Source: Xanthomonas sacchari
GTDB lineage: Bacteria > Pseudomonadota > Gammaproteobacteria > Xanthomonadales > Xanthomonadaceae
Length of the DNA stretch: 64,000 nt
Direction of reading: 5' to 3'
NCBI RefSeq assembly: GCF_040529065.1
Contig: NZ_CP132343.1
Span: forward strand, 3,410,001 to 3,474,000
Shown here one piece after another: positions 20,209-28,963 of this stretch. The translations under genes were made by a program, and so were the position numbers. The notes under the pieces are model-generated. The model did no database searches, was not told the DNA's origin, and worked only from the letters and a program-made list of their open reading frames with translations. Every line of letters starts with the position of its first letter. Position 1 is the first letter of the stretch.

Positions 20209-22023
20209 ATGCGCAAGCACCTGCTCGCCGCCGCCCTGCTCGCCGCCCTCGCCGGCTGCCAGAAACCCGCCGACGCGCCCGCCGCCAGCAACGCAGCCCC
20301 CAGCCAGGCCGCGGCCGCGCCCGATGCAGCCGCCGACGCCAGCTTCGCCGCGCTGTCCAAGCGCGCCGTCGACACCTGGATGCAGCTGTCCCCGGTCGGC
20401 GCCACCCAGACCGGCGACCATCGCTACGACAGCGAACTGGACGACCTCAGCGCCGCCGGCCGGCAGAAGAGCCTGGACGCGAGCAAGCAGTTGCTGGCCG
20501 AGCTGGACAAGCTCGACGTGGCCAAGCTCTCGCGCGAGAACCAGGTGGACGCGGCGATCCTGCGCAACCAGTTGCAATCGGACATCTGGAACAGCGAGGT
20601 GGCGCAGGGCTGGGCGACCGACCCGCAGGTCTACAACGGCCTGGCCGGCGGCGCGATCTACGGACTGATGGCGCGCGAGTTCGCGCCGCTGCCGGAGCGG
20701 CTGAAGTCGGCCACTGCGCGCATGGAGAAGATCCCGGCGCTGTTCGCGCAGGCGCGCGCCAACCTCGACCCGGCCCGCGTGTCGGAGATCAGCGCCAAGA
20801 CCGTGGCCAAGCAGAACCGCGGCATCCTCAGCATCGTCGACAGCTTCATCGTCCCGCACATCCAGGAACTGCCGCAGGCCGACGCGCAGCGCCTGCAGGC
20901 GGCGATCGAGGGCCTGAAGAAGGCCGTGGCCGAACAGCAGACCTGGCTGGACCAGACCCTGGTGCCCAACGCCAAGGGCGACTTCCGCCTTGGGGCGGAG
21001 AAGTACGACCAGAAGTTGAAGTTCGCGCTCAACTCCTCGCTGTCGCGCGCCGAGATCAAACAGCGCGCCGAAGCCGAGCTCACGCGCGTGCGCCAGGACA
21101 TGTACGGCATCGCCCGCACCGTGCTGAAAGACAAGCCCGGCGCGCCGGCGCTGGTCGATGCGCCCAGCGACGAACAGCAGCAGAAGGCGATCGAGGCGGC
21201 GCTGGAGCTGGCCTATGCGCAGCATCCGGCGCGCGACAAGGTGGTCGAAGCCGCCAAGGCCTCGCTGGCCGATGCCACCGACTTCGTGCGCAAGAAGGAT
21301 CTGGTGACCCTGCCCGATGCGCCGGTGGACATCATCCTCATGCCCGAATTCCAGCGCGGCGTGGCGGTGGCGTACTGCGATTCGCCCGGTCCGCTGGACA
21401 AGAACCTGAAGACCTTCTACGCGGTGTCGCCGATTCCCGACGACTGGACCGCGCAGCAGGCCGACTCGTTCCTGCGCGAATACAACAGCCGCATGATCCA
21501 CCTGCTGAGCATCCACGAGGGTGTGCCCGGGCATTACGTGGAAGGCTGGCACTCGGCCAAGTTCCCGTCGACGCTGCGCGGCGTGCTGCGCTCGGGCGTG
21601 TTCGCCGAAGGCTGGGCGGTGTACACCGAGCGGATGATGCAGGAGCAGGGCTACCTGGACAACGACCCGCTGTTCCACCTGGTGCAGCTAAAGTTCTATC
21701 TGCGCAGCATCGCCAACGCGCTGCTCGACCAGGGCGTGCACGTGGACGGCTGGAGCAAGGAACAGGCGCTGCACCTGATGGTCCACGACACCTTCCAGCA
21801 GCAGAGCGAGGCCGAGGGCAAGTGGGTGCGCGCACAGCTGACCTCGGCGCAGTTGCCGACCTACTTCGTCGGCGTGCAGGAGCACCTGGACCTGCGCAAG
21901 GCGATGCAGGACAAGCTCGGCGCCAAGTTCAACCTCAAGGCCTACCACGACCAGGTGCTGTCCTACGGCGCGCCACCGGTGCGGTTCGTGCGCGAGCTGA
22001 TGCTGGACGAGCCAATCAAGTAG
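20209..22023 (+). CDS. DUF885-family lipoprotein, probable metallopeptidase
   Basis: 604 aa. A type II signal peptide ends at LLAALAGC (Cys17), so the protein is likely membrane-anchored in the periplasm. The domain carries HEGVPGHYVEGWH (H436, E437, H442), a zinc-metallopeptidase-like HExxxxH arrangement characteristic of DUF885, and GWAVYTERMM downstream, where the Glu may complete the site. ATG 20209 (MRKHLLAAALLAALAGC) is the natural start. The substrate is unknown. Confidence 0.82.
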   Translation: MRKHLLAAALLAALAGCQKPADAPAASNAAPSQAAAAPDAAADASFAALSKRAVDTWMQLSPVGATQTGDHRYDSELDDLSAAGRQKSLDASKQLLAELDKLDVAKLSRENQVDAAILRNQLQSDIWNSEVAQGWATDPQVYNGLAGGAIYGLMAREFAPLPERLKSATARMEKIPALFAQARANLDPARVSEISAKTVAKQNRGILSIVDSFIVPHIQELPQADAQRLQAAIEGLKKAVAEQQTWLDQTLVPNAKGDFRLGAEKYDQKLKFALNSSLSRAEIKQRAEAELTRVRQDMYGIARTVLKDKPGAPALVDAPSDEQQQKAIEAALELAYAQHPARDKVVEAAKASLADATDFVRKKDLVTLPDAPVDIILMPEFQRGVAVAYCDSPGPLDKNLKTFYAVSPIPDDWTAQQADSFLREYNSRMIHLLSIHEGVPGHYVEGWHSAKFPSTLRGVLRSGVFAEGWAVYTERMMQEQGYLDNDPLFHLVQLKFYLRSIANALLDQGVHVDGWSKEQALHLMVHDTFQQQSEAEGKWVRAQLTSAQLPTYFVGVQEHLDLRKAMQDKLGAKFNLKAYHDQVLSYGAPPVRFVRELMLDEPIK

Positions 22024-22028
22024 TCGAG

Positions 22029-22054
22029 ATTGGGGAGTCGGGATTGGGGATTGG
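22029..22054 (+). repeat. G-arm of the heptad repeat, without partner
   Basis: Degenerate GGGGATT/GGGGAGT heptads directly after the DUF885 stop codon, followed by the GGCAACGGCGGCATTGCT core seen in other copies. No C-rich arm follows. Confidence 0.8.
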
Positions 22055-22083
22055 CAACGGCGGCATTGCTGACATGCTCAGAG

Positions 22084-22110
22084 AAAAAAGCCCCCTCGCT
22101 TGAGGGGGCT
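22084..22110 (-). terminator. Rho-independent terminator for the subtilase gene
   Basis: Read on the minus strand, AGCCCCCTC / GAGGGGGCT pair over a 4-nt loop (22102-22110 with 22089-22097), followed by a run of Ts (22084-22089). It lies about 170 bp beyond the stop of the minus-strand subtilase gene. A second small hairpin (GCCGC AA GCGGC) adjoins it. Confidence 0.8.
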
Positions 22111-22280
22111 GCCGCAAGCGGCGAAAAACGTGCGGTCCGGATTGTGTGGCTGGAGCTGATGGTCGCAGCGCAAGCAGCCATCTTGCTGCGATCGCACCGC
22201 GATCGCGTCAAGCCGATGCGTGACCAGTAGCGCCAAGGCGCTTTGCCAGGCGCCGCCGTCAGCGGCGACGCCTGCGCGGC

Positions 22281-24128
22281 TCACTCGCCGTACACCTCGA
22301 TTTCCGAGTAGGCCAGCCACGAGTACAGGTTGTTGGCCTCGATCTTCAGGTACTGCGAGACACTGCCATCCAGGGCGATGTACACCGGCGCCACGTCCGA
22401 CTGGTCGGGCTCGGTGTAGTACTGCGGATTGTCGAAGTACACCGGTCCCGGGCTGGAGCTCCCGCCGAACACCGCGCCGTGACGGCCAGCGGAGACGGCG
22501 AAGTCGATCGGCTGCGGCGTGCCCGCGGTTTCGCTGGCTGCGGTGCGCACGGTGATGCGCACGCCGGTGACCTTGCGCATCTGTCCCAGGTTCACGGTGA
22601 CACTGCCCCAGTTGGTGCGCGCGTTCCAGTAATCCGTGTCGCTGAAGAAGCGGCCGTCGTACAGCGAGGCCAGGTTGTCCGAATTGGTCGGCGAGGTCGC
22701 ACCGATGATCGGCAGGCGCTTGATCAGGTTGAGCGAGGACGGCGCCACATACTGCACCTTGCGCAGCGGCAGGCCCGCCTCGCTGTAGCCGGTGTTGCTC
22801 AGGCCGGCCTTGATGTAGGCCTCGCGCTCGATCGGCCGCGTCTGGGTGTTGCCGTAGCGCGAGGCGATCGCAGCGACGATCGGTGCGGCGAACGAGGTGC
22901 CGGAAACCGCTTCGGTACCGCCGTCGTAGATGAGGTTGGTGATTTCGTGCGCCGGTGCCCACGCCTCGATGCAGGGCCCGACCGTCGATCCCTTGGCATA
23001 GCCGCCCCACCGATCGCTGTTCTGGGCACCGCCGAAGCGCGCGCCATCGCGCTGCAATCCGCCAACCACGACGATGCCGTCCATGTCGCGTGCAGACCCT
23101 TGCTGGGTCTGCGGATCGACATAGCCGAACGCCACCTTGCACGCATCCTGCTCCAGCGGCGAGAGCCCAACGGTGTAGGCATTGCCCGCCGACTGGGTGA
23201 TGAAGAAGCGATTGCTCGCCGCGCGCATGCGGCGGCCCCAGCGATTGCTGGCGTTGAACGGGTTGTAGGTTCCGCCCGGGCTCTGATTGAACGACATGTT
23301 CAGGACGGCGAATTCGCCCGACGCTTCGGCGTAGCGCACTGCTGCATCCAGTGCCGTGGCGACGGTGCTTTCGTTCAGATCGGCAAGGCCGAACGCCTTG
23401 ATCGGCTGGCCAGGATTGACGCCACGCACCAGTTGCCCATTCTGTCTGGCACCGATCAGGCCGGCCGTCGCGGTGCTGTGCAGCGGGTTGGGCGACAGCG
23501 TCGGGAAGTCCTGGCGATACACCACGTTGAGCTCGGAATGCGGCGGATTGTCGAGCACCGCATCGAGCAGATAGGCGGGATTGGAGGTGGTGAATCCATC
23601 ATTGGTCTGCGTATACGGCAATGCCCACGACGTGATCTCGCCACCATTGACGATGTCGCCCGCGGCCGAGAACGTGGCGTGCGCCGCCTCGACCCCGCGC
23701 ACCGACACCACCCAGTCGGCCTTGAGCAGTTGCGCCGCGGTGCGCTCCGGCATCCAGGCATAGACGGTGCTGGAGACCGTGGACAGCACCCGCTCGATCT
23801 TCACCCCCGGCAACTGCGCGATCTGGTCGGCGAAGTGGACCATGCCGGTGCTGTTCTCGTGCGCGCGGATCGCCGGATCCAGCGTGCGGTAGTCCGAGGG
23901 ACGGGATTTGGCGTACAGGCGCGTGGTCTCCTGCAGCACGAACGGGTTGAGATCGATCGCATACAGGCGTCGCCCCTGCGTATCGGTGCGCGGCATGGTC
24001 GCTTCCTGCAGCATGCGCCTGGCCGGGAACTTGCCGCCGCCGGCCGCTTGCGGCTGCGCGTGCGCGGAGGCGACGGCCAGGCTCGCCAGCAGCGCGGCCA
24101 GCAGCAGTTCGGTCGATGTCTTCTTCAT
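22281..24128 (-). CDS. Secreted S8-family serine peptidase (subtilase)
   Basis: 615 aa with a Sec signal peptide (residues 1-24, ...AVASAHAQ). Catalytic segments are AVLDNPP (probable D193), LHSTATAGLIGAR (H217; HST where HGT is usual), an oxyanion Asn in FITQSAGNAYT, and SGTSFAAPIVAA (S412). The last ~150 residues (YDGRFFSDTDYWNAR..., IKIEANNLYSW-like pattern) resemble a discoidin/F5-8C-like beta-sandwich that could bind carbohydrate. Such proteases act extracellularly in nutrition or virulence; export beyond the periplasm by type II secretion is an inference. Confidence 0.85.
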   Translation of the reverse strand: MKKTSTELLLAALLASLAVASAHAQPQAAGGGKFPARRMLQEATMPRTDTQGRRLYAIDLNPFVLQETTRLYAKSRPSDYRTLDPAIRAHENSTGMVHFADQIAQLPGVKIERVLSTVSSTVYAWMPERTAAQLLKADWVVSVRGVEAAHATFSAAGDIVNGGEITSWALPYTQTNDGFTTSNPAYLLDAVLDNPPHSELNVVYRQDFPTLSPNPLHSTATAGLIGARQNGQLVRGVNPGQPIKAFGLADLNESTVATALDAAVRYAEASGEFAVLNMSFNQSPGGTYNPFNASNRWGRRMRAASNRFFITQSAGNAYTVGLSPLEQDACKVAFGYVDPQTQQGSARDMDGIVVVGGLQRDGARFGGAQNSDRWGGYAKGSTVGPCIEAWAPAHEITNLIYDGGTEAVSGTSFAAPIVAAIASRYGNTQTRPIEREAYIKAGLSNTGYSEAGLPLRKVQYVAPSSLNLIKRLPIIGATSPTNSDNLASLYDGRFFSDTDYWNARTNWGSVTVNLGQMRKVTGVRITVRTAASETAGTPQPIDFAVSAGRHGAVFGGSSSPGPVYFDNPQYYTEPDQSDVAPVYIALDGSVSQYLKIEANNLYSWLAYSEIEVYGE

Positions 24129-24447
24129 GAACTCATCCTTTGACTGGGGGATGCCCCGCTCATCGGGGCACCGGAACAGGGGTTCCACCCATCAAGGACG
24201 AGAGGCATGCGCACCTCCCCTACCGCATGCGCGGCATCGTCTACTCAGGCAGACGCTGCACGCTGCGCATCACAGTCCGCGCATGTGTCGCATCGCTGCG
24301 GCAGCGTCGGCAAGGCGATAGAGAGTAGGCACCGATGTCGCGATGCGATGACGCAAATCCTGTGCGCATGCGCGATGCCTGGCATGCGCAGATCCAAGGC
24401 ACGAGGCGTCGCAGCGCGCCCGTGTGCGGGCGCGGCGACGCGGCGCG
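24129..24447. other. Non-coding region upstream of the subtilase gene
   Basis: 319 bp between the queA stop and the subtilase start, both on the minus strand. It must contain the subtilase promoter. I see GCAT/ATGC-rich sequence but no convincing operator, RNA or gene. Confidence 0.5.
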
Positions 24448-25530
24448 TTATCCGACGCGTTCTGCCGGCGTCTCGCTGCTCCACAGCAGCATCGCGTCGC
24501 CGTAGCTGAAGAAGCGGTAGCGCTGGGCGATCGCGTGGCGGTAGGCGGCGAAGATGCGCTCGCGGCCGGCGAAGGCCGAGACCATCATCAGCAACGTGCT
24601 CTCGGGCAGATGGAAGTTGGTCACCATCGCGTCGACGCTGCGGATGCGGTAGCCGGGCAGGATGAAGATCTGCGTCTCGCCGGCGAACGGATGCAGCTCG
24701 CCGTCCTTGGACGCACTCTCCAGCGCGCGCACCACCGTGGTCCCGACCGCGATCACGCGGCCGCCAGCCGCGCGCGTGCGCCGCACCTGCTCGACCAGGC
24801 TTGCACCGACGTTGAGCCACTCGCGGTGCATCTGGTGCTGCTCCAGCGCTTCCACCCGCACCGGCTGGAAGGTGCCGGCACCCACATGCAGGGTCACGTG
24901 CCCGACCTCGACCCCGCGCTGCTGCAGCGCCTGCAGCAACGGCGCGTCGAAATGCAGCCCGGCGGTCGGCGCGGCGACCGCACCGGCCTCGCGCGCGAAC
25001 ACGGTCTGGTAGCGCTCGCGGTCGTCCAGGCCCGGCTCGCGGCGGATGTACGGCGGCAACGGCAAGCGTCCTGCCTGCTGCAGCCAGTGCTCCAGCGCGC
25101 CGTCCACATGGAACTGCAACTGGTAGAACTCGCCATCGCGGCCCAGCACCTCGGCCTCGCCGCCGGCATCCAGGGCGATGTGTGCACCGGCCTTGGGCGA
25201 CTTGCTCACGCCCAGTTGCGCCCGCGCGCGCTGGCCGCCGAGCAGCCGCTCGATCAGGATCTCGACCCGCCCGCCGGTGCTCTTCTGCCCGAACAGCCGC
25301 GCCGGGATCACCCGCGTGTCGTTGAAGATCAGCAGGTCGCCGGCACGCAGCAACTCGGGCAGGTCGCGCACATGCCGATCGGCGAAGAGCGCCGGCGCCG
25401 GTGGTACCAGCAGCAGCCGGCTGGCCGAGCGCTCGGCCAGCGGCTCCTGCGCGATCAGGTCTTCAGGCAGGTCGTAGTGGAAATCGGACTTTTTCAAGGC
25501 GCCGGGACGATCAGGAACGGGGCCGGCCAT
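24448..25530 (-). CDS. queA: S-adenosylmethionine:tRNA ribosyltransferase-isomerase
   Basis: 360 aa. QueA transfers the ribosyl part of SAM to preQ1 in tRNA to make epoxyqueuosine. Clear family segments: KKSDFHYDLPEDLIAQEPL, LLIFNDTRVIPARLFG, GAVAAPTAGLHFD, HVTLHVGAGTFQPV and TNFHLPESTLLMMVSAFAG. The ATG at 25530 adds about 13 residues before KKSDFHYDLP; a TTG nearer that point is the alternative. No tgt is in the window, though queA-tgt is a frequent pair. Confidence 0.95.
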   Translation of the reverse strand: MAGPVPDRPGALKKSDFHYDLPEDLIAQEPLAERSASRLLLVPPAPALFADRHVRDLPELLRAGDLLIFNDTRVIPARLFGQKSTGGRVEILIERLLGGQRARAQLGVSKSPKAGAHIALDAGGEAEVLGRDGEFYQLQFHVDGALEHWLQQAGRLPLPPYIRREPGLDDRERYQTVFAREAGAVAAPTAGLHFDAPLLQALQQRGVEVGHVTLHVGAGTFQPVRVEALEQHQMHREWLNVGASLVEQVRRTRAAGGRVIAVGTTVVRALESASKDGELHPFAGETQIFILPGYRIRSVDAMVTNFHLPESTLLMMVSAFAGRERIFAAYRHAIAQRYRFFSYGDAMLLWSSETPAERVG

Positions 25531-25540
25531 TGTAGCGGCG

Positions 25541-25633
25541 CCGGGATTGGGGATTCGGGATTGGGGATTGGCAAGAGCGCGGCGATCCCGCTTTTGCTTC
25601 AACGAATCCCCAATCCCGAATCCCCAATCCCGG
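25541..25633. repeat. Heptad repeat element with perfect 29-bp arms
   Basis: Arms 25541-25569 and 25605-25633 are exact reverse complements built of GGGATTG/GGGATTC heptads around a 35-nt centre. It fills the gap between lrp (stop 25638) and queA (start 25530), both on the minus strand. Confidence 0.92.
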
Positions 25634-25637
25634 CCCC

Positions 25638-26069
25638 TCAGCGCTCGAACTTGGTGGACAGAATGATCGACGAAGTGGTGCGCTCCACCCCGTCCAGCGC
25701 GCCGATGCGGTCGGTCAGTTCGTCCATGTCGTTGACGCCCGGCACCACGCCGAGCGCGATCAGGTCGAAGGAGCCGCTGACCGAATGCAGCACGCGCACC
25801 GCATCGATCTCGCGCAGCGCCTTGACCACCGAGGTCATCTTCTTCGGCAGCACGGTGATCAGGATGTGCGCGCGGATGTGGCCCTGTTCGTAGTCGTCGC
25901 GGGTGCGCACGGTGTAGCCGCAGATCACCCCCTCGCGCTCGAGGCGCTCGATCCGGCTCTGTACCGTCGTGCGCGACAGGCCGAGGCGTCGGGCGATCTG
26001 GGCGGTGGAGGCGCGCGCATCCTCGCGCAGCAGCGACAGCAGGGCGTCGTCGGAAGCAGTGATCTTCAT
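25638..26069 (-). CDS. Lrp/AsnC-family regulator
   Basis: 143 aa. The N-terminal HTH (DALLSLLREDARASTAQIARRLGLSRTTVQSRIERLEREGVI) and the C-terminal RAM domain (HILITVLPKKMTSVVKALRE, VSGSFDLIALG) are complete. Lrp/AsnC proteins sense amino acids and control their metabolism. The gene is divergent from a class III aminotransferase, with a 19-bp palindrome between them, so regulation of that aminotransferase is the simple hypothesis. Confidence 0.92.
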   Translation of the reverse strand: MKITASDDALLSLLREDARASTAQIARRLGLSRTTVQSRIERLEREGVICGYTVRTRDDYEQGHIRAHILITVLPKKMTSVVKALREIDAVRVLHSVSGSFDLIALGVVPGVNDMDELTDRIGALDGVERTTSSIILSTKFER

Positions 26070-26079
26070 GGCCGGCGAT

Positions 26080-26098
26080 TTTCGTCGAATCGACGAAA
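26080..26098. promoter_or_regulatory. Candidate Lrp-type operator, perfect palindrome
   Basis: TTTCGTCGAATCGACGAAA is a perfect palindrome (9-bp arms around one A) 11 bp upstream of the lrp-like ATG and about 100 bp upstream of the aminotransferase. The position and symmetry fit an AsnC/Lrp dimer site. Confidence 0.65.
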
Positions 26099-26197
26099 TC
26101 GCGTCAATTCCCGCACGGATTCACGCTGCCATTCGACGATCCTGTCCCGATAATAGACAGGATCGTCACCAGACAGCCCGCCTTCAGGAGATTGCCC

Positions 26198-27694
26198 ATG
26201 ACCGTACTCGGCCCCCTCGCCCCGCTCCGTGCCCATGCCGGCGATCGCCTGACCAGTGGCCTGGACGACGCCAGCATCGAACGCCTGGCGGCCTCGCATC
26301 CGGCGCTGCGCGCCGCGATCGAGGCGGCAGGCGACGACTACGCGCGCATCGCTGCCGAATTCGGCGAGTTGCTGGAACTGGACGAAGCCGAGCAGATCCG
26401 CCGCCTGCAGGCCGGGTTCGTCAATTTCTACGCCGACGACGCGGTGACCCCCTACGTGGCGCTGAGCGCGAGCGGCCCGTGGGTGGTGACCTTGAAGGGC
26501 GCAGTGCTGTACGACGCCGGCGGCTACGGCATGCTCGGCTTCGGCCACACCCCGGAGGCGGTGCTGGAGGCGATGGCGCGGCCGCAGGTGATGGCCAACG
26601 TGATGACCCCCAACCTGTCGCAGCTGCGCTTCGAGCGCGCGCTGCGCGCGGAGATCGGCCACCGCCGCGGCGGCTGTCCGTACGCCCGCTTCATGTGCCT
26701 CAACTCCGGCTCCGAAGCGGTGGGCCTGGCCGCGCGCATCGTCGACATCAACGCCAAGCTGCAGACCGACCCGGGCGCGCGCCATGCCGGCGCCAAGATC
26801 AAGCGTCTGGTGGTCAAGGGCAGCTTCCACGGCCGCACCGACCGGCCCGGCATGTACTCCGACTCCAGCCGCAAGACCTATCTGCAGCACCTGGCCAGCT
26901 ACCGCGGCGACGATGCGCTGATCGCCATCGCGCCCTACGACGTGGAGGCGTTGCGCCGCGCCTTCGCCGAGGCCGAGCAGCACGGCTGCTTCATCGAGGC
27001 GGTGTTCCTGGAGCCGGTGATGGGCGAAGGCGACCCCGGCCGCGCGCTGCCGCCGGCGTTCTATGCCGCTGCGCGCGAACTGACCCGCACCCACGGCAGC
27101 CTGCTGCTGGTCGACTCGATCCAGGCCGGGCTGCGCGCGCATGGCGTGCTGTCGGTGGTGGACTATCCCGGCTTCGAGCAGCTCGACCCGCCGGACCTGG
27201 AAACCTATTCGAAGGCGCTCAACGCCGCGCAGTACCCGCTGTCGGTGCTGGCGGTGACCGAGCACGCGGCGCAGGTGTACCGTAAGGGCACCTACGGCAA
27301 CACCATGACCAGCAACCCGCGCGCGCTGGACGTGGCGACCGCGACCCTGGCGCAATTGACCCCGCAGGTGCGCGCCAACATCCGCGAGCGCGGCGCCGAG
27401 GCGGTGCAGAAGTTGGAGAAGCTCAAGGCCGAGCTCGGCGGCGCCATCACCCAGGTGCAGGGCACCGGCCTGCTGTTCTCCTGCGCACTGGCCCCGCAGT
27501 ACAAGTGCTACGGCGCCGGCTCCACCGAGGAGTGGCTGCGCCAGCACGGCGTCAACGTGATCCACGGCGGTGAGAATTCGCTGCGCTTCACCCCGCACTT
27601 CGCGATGGACAGCGAAGAGCTCGACCTGCTGGTCGGGCTGATCGGCCGCGCCCTGCGCGAAGGCCCGCGCGTGGCGCAAGCCGCGGCGGCCTGA
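26198..27694 (+). CDS. Class III PLP-dependent aminotransferase
   Basis: 498 aa. Class III features: an N-terminal arm, GPWVVTLKGAVLYDAGGYGMLGFGH, the cofactor-contacting LNSGSEAVGLAARI, SFHGRTDRPGMYSD, the Asp that holds the PLP ring nitrogen (LLLVDSIQAGLRAHG), and the Schiff-base lysine K339 in ETYSKALNAAQYP. The usual DEVQTG is replaced by DSIQAG, so the substrate pocket may be unusual. TTCAGGAG lies 8 nt upstream of ATG 26198. An omega-amino or lysine-type amine donor is plausible, but the substrate cannot be assigned. It is divergent from and probably controlled by the Lrp-type regulator. Confidence 0.82.
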   Translation: MTVLGPLAPLRAHAGDRLTSGLDDASIERLAASHPALRAAIEAAGDDYARIAAEFGELLELDEAEQIRRLQAGFVNFYADDAVTPYVALSASGPWVVTLKGAVLYDAGGYGMLGFGHTPEAVLEAMARPQVMANVMTPNLSQLRFERALRAEIGHRRGGCPYARFMCLNSGSEAVGLAARIVDINAKLQTDPGARHAGAKIKRLVVKGSFHGRTDRPGMYSDSSRKTYLQHLASYRGDDALIAIAPYDVEALRRAFAEAEQHGCFIEAVFLEPVMGEGDPGRALPPAFYAAARELTRTHGSLLLVDSIQAGLRAHGVLSVVDYPGFEQLDPPDLETYSKALNAAQYPLSVLAVTEHAAQVYRKGTYGNTMTSNPRALDVATATLAQLTPQVRANIRERGAEAVQKLEKLKAELGGAITQVQGTGLLFSCALAPQYKCYGAGSTEEWLRQHGVNVIHGGENSLRFTPHFAMDSEELDLLVGLIGRALREGPRVAQAAAA

Positions 27695-27763
27695 GTTCGC
27701 TCGACGCTGCAAGCACCGCGGCACCACGACCAGGCAGCACGGGGAGGCGATTCGCTCGCCCCC

Positions 27764-27802
27764 CAATACAAGCGCATGCGCGACCGCCATGCGCTTGTAT
27801 TG
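27764..27802. repeat. Perfect 15-bp inverted repeat, stem-loop
   Basis: CAATACAAGCGCATG (27764-27778) is exactly repeated in inverted form at 27788-27802 around a 9-nt loop. It lies 70 bp past the aminotransferase stop. It has no T-run, so it is either a terminator-like stem or the trace of a mobile element. Confidence 0.75.
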
Positions 27803-27919
27803 AGGGCGTTCGCGAACTGTGACAATCGCAAGACATCCGCGTACCGCATTGGTGGGTTCGCCAGCCTTCGCTTGCGCCGAATCACCTATACTGATTCGTC
27901 TTCAGGCACGGTCCAGCGA

Positions 27920-28963
27920 ATGCGCACCCCTCTTCTTCTTTCCATGGGCCTGCTCTTCGCAGCCGCTCATCCCTCGGCGCACGCCGCTGCCTTTTCCGAA
28001 GGCGAACTGCTATTCGACCAGCCCGGATGGGACTACTCCCCCAGCTCGCTCATCGATCTGGATGGAAAAGAGAAAGTGTGGTGGTGCGGCCATCTGAATG
28101 GCCATGACGTCGTCAAATACCGCGAGCGCACGGGAACGGGCAGTTGGAGCGCTCCCGTGATTGTCCTTCAAGCCAATCAGTTCTTGCGCGGCGCTCGCCC
28201 GCTTACCTGGGAAGGCGTCCACACCTGCGACCCCACAGTGACCCGTGGACGGTGGAATTACCAAGGCCAGGACTACACCTACGTGATGTACTACACCACG
28301 GAGCGGCCTGGCAGCAACGGCATCGACAATCGCATCGCCGTGGCGTTTTCCAACGATGGCATCAACTGGAAGAAGCACGACGCGCCCGTGATCCATGACG
28401 GCGACCCTGGCACCTATGGCACAGGACAATCCGTTGCCTGGAGCGCGGACGGCGCAGCCGGCATCAGAACCATCTACACCTATGTGGATGGCAACGGCGA
28501 CATCACTTATTTCTACCGGGAATCGCCGGACGCCATCAACTTCGGCGAGAAGCGAAAGCTCAGCCAGAAAGGCCTCACCTTGAACGGGCAAAGCGGCATA
28601 TCGCATGCCAAGCCCGCGCTCGGCTTTGCGCCAGGATCCTACAACGGGCACTATTTTTACTACATGGCCAGCGTCTGCGAGGCGCATCTGGACTCCAGCT
28701 ATGGCCCCGCCTATCCCGAGTGGGGTACGGCAAAAGGCGTCTGCGTGTATCGCGCGGAAGGCGAGGACGCGTTTACCGGCACCTGGACCAAGGTGCTGGA
28801 CAGCGCGCACATCAAGCCGGTGGAAGTCGAACCCGGCTTTTTGACCAACATTTACGGCAGCCTGGACGGAATCCTGCCCACGATTTCCATTCGCTATGGG
28901 TGCAGCGGATCCGGCGACCCGAACACCTGGGAGATCTGCTGGTCCGAGGGAAAACTCGACTAG
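27920..28963 (+). CDS. Secreted beta-propeller-like protein (GH43/sialidase-like fold suspected)
   Basis: 347 aa. A signal peptide (residues 1-23, ...HPSAHAAA) precedes a sequence with propeller-type repeats: SSLIDLDGKEKVWWCGH, YTYVMYYTTERPGSNG, RIAVAFSNDGINWKKHD, SGISHAKPALGFAPG. The SNDGINWKKHD block is typical of glycoside-hydrolase-like five-bladed propellers, but I cannot identify a complete catalytic triad. Base composition looks somewhat lower in GC than its neighbours, and no neighbour shares a pathway, so acquisition by transfer is possible. An extracellular location is likely. Confidence 0.6.
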   Translation: MRTPLLLSMGLLFAAAHPSAHAAAFSEGELLFDQPGWDYSPSSLIDLDGKEKVWWCGHLNGHDVVKYRERTGTGSWSAPVIVLQANQFLRGARPLTWEGVHTCDPTVTRGRWNYQGQDYTYVMYYTTERPGSNGIDNRIAVAFSNDGINWKKHDAPVIHDGDPGTYGTGQSVAWSADGAAGIRTIYTYVDGNGDITYFYRESPDAINFGEKRKLSQKGLTLNGQSGISHAKPALGFAPGSYNGHYFYYMASVCEAHLDSSYGPAYPEWGTAKGVCVYRAEGEDAFTGTWTKVLDSAHIKPVEVEPGFLTNIYGSLDGILPTISIRYGCSGSGDPNTWEICWSEGKLD

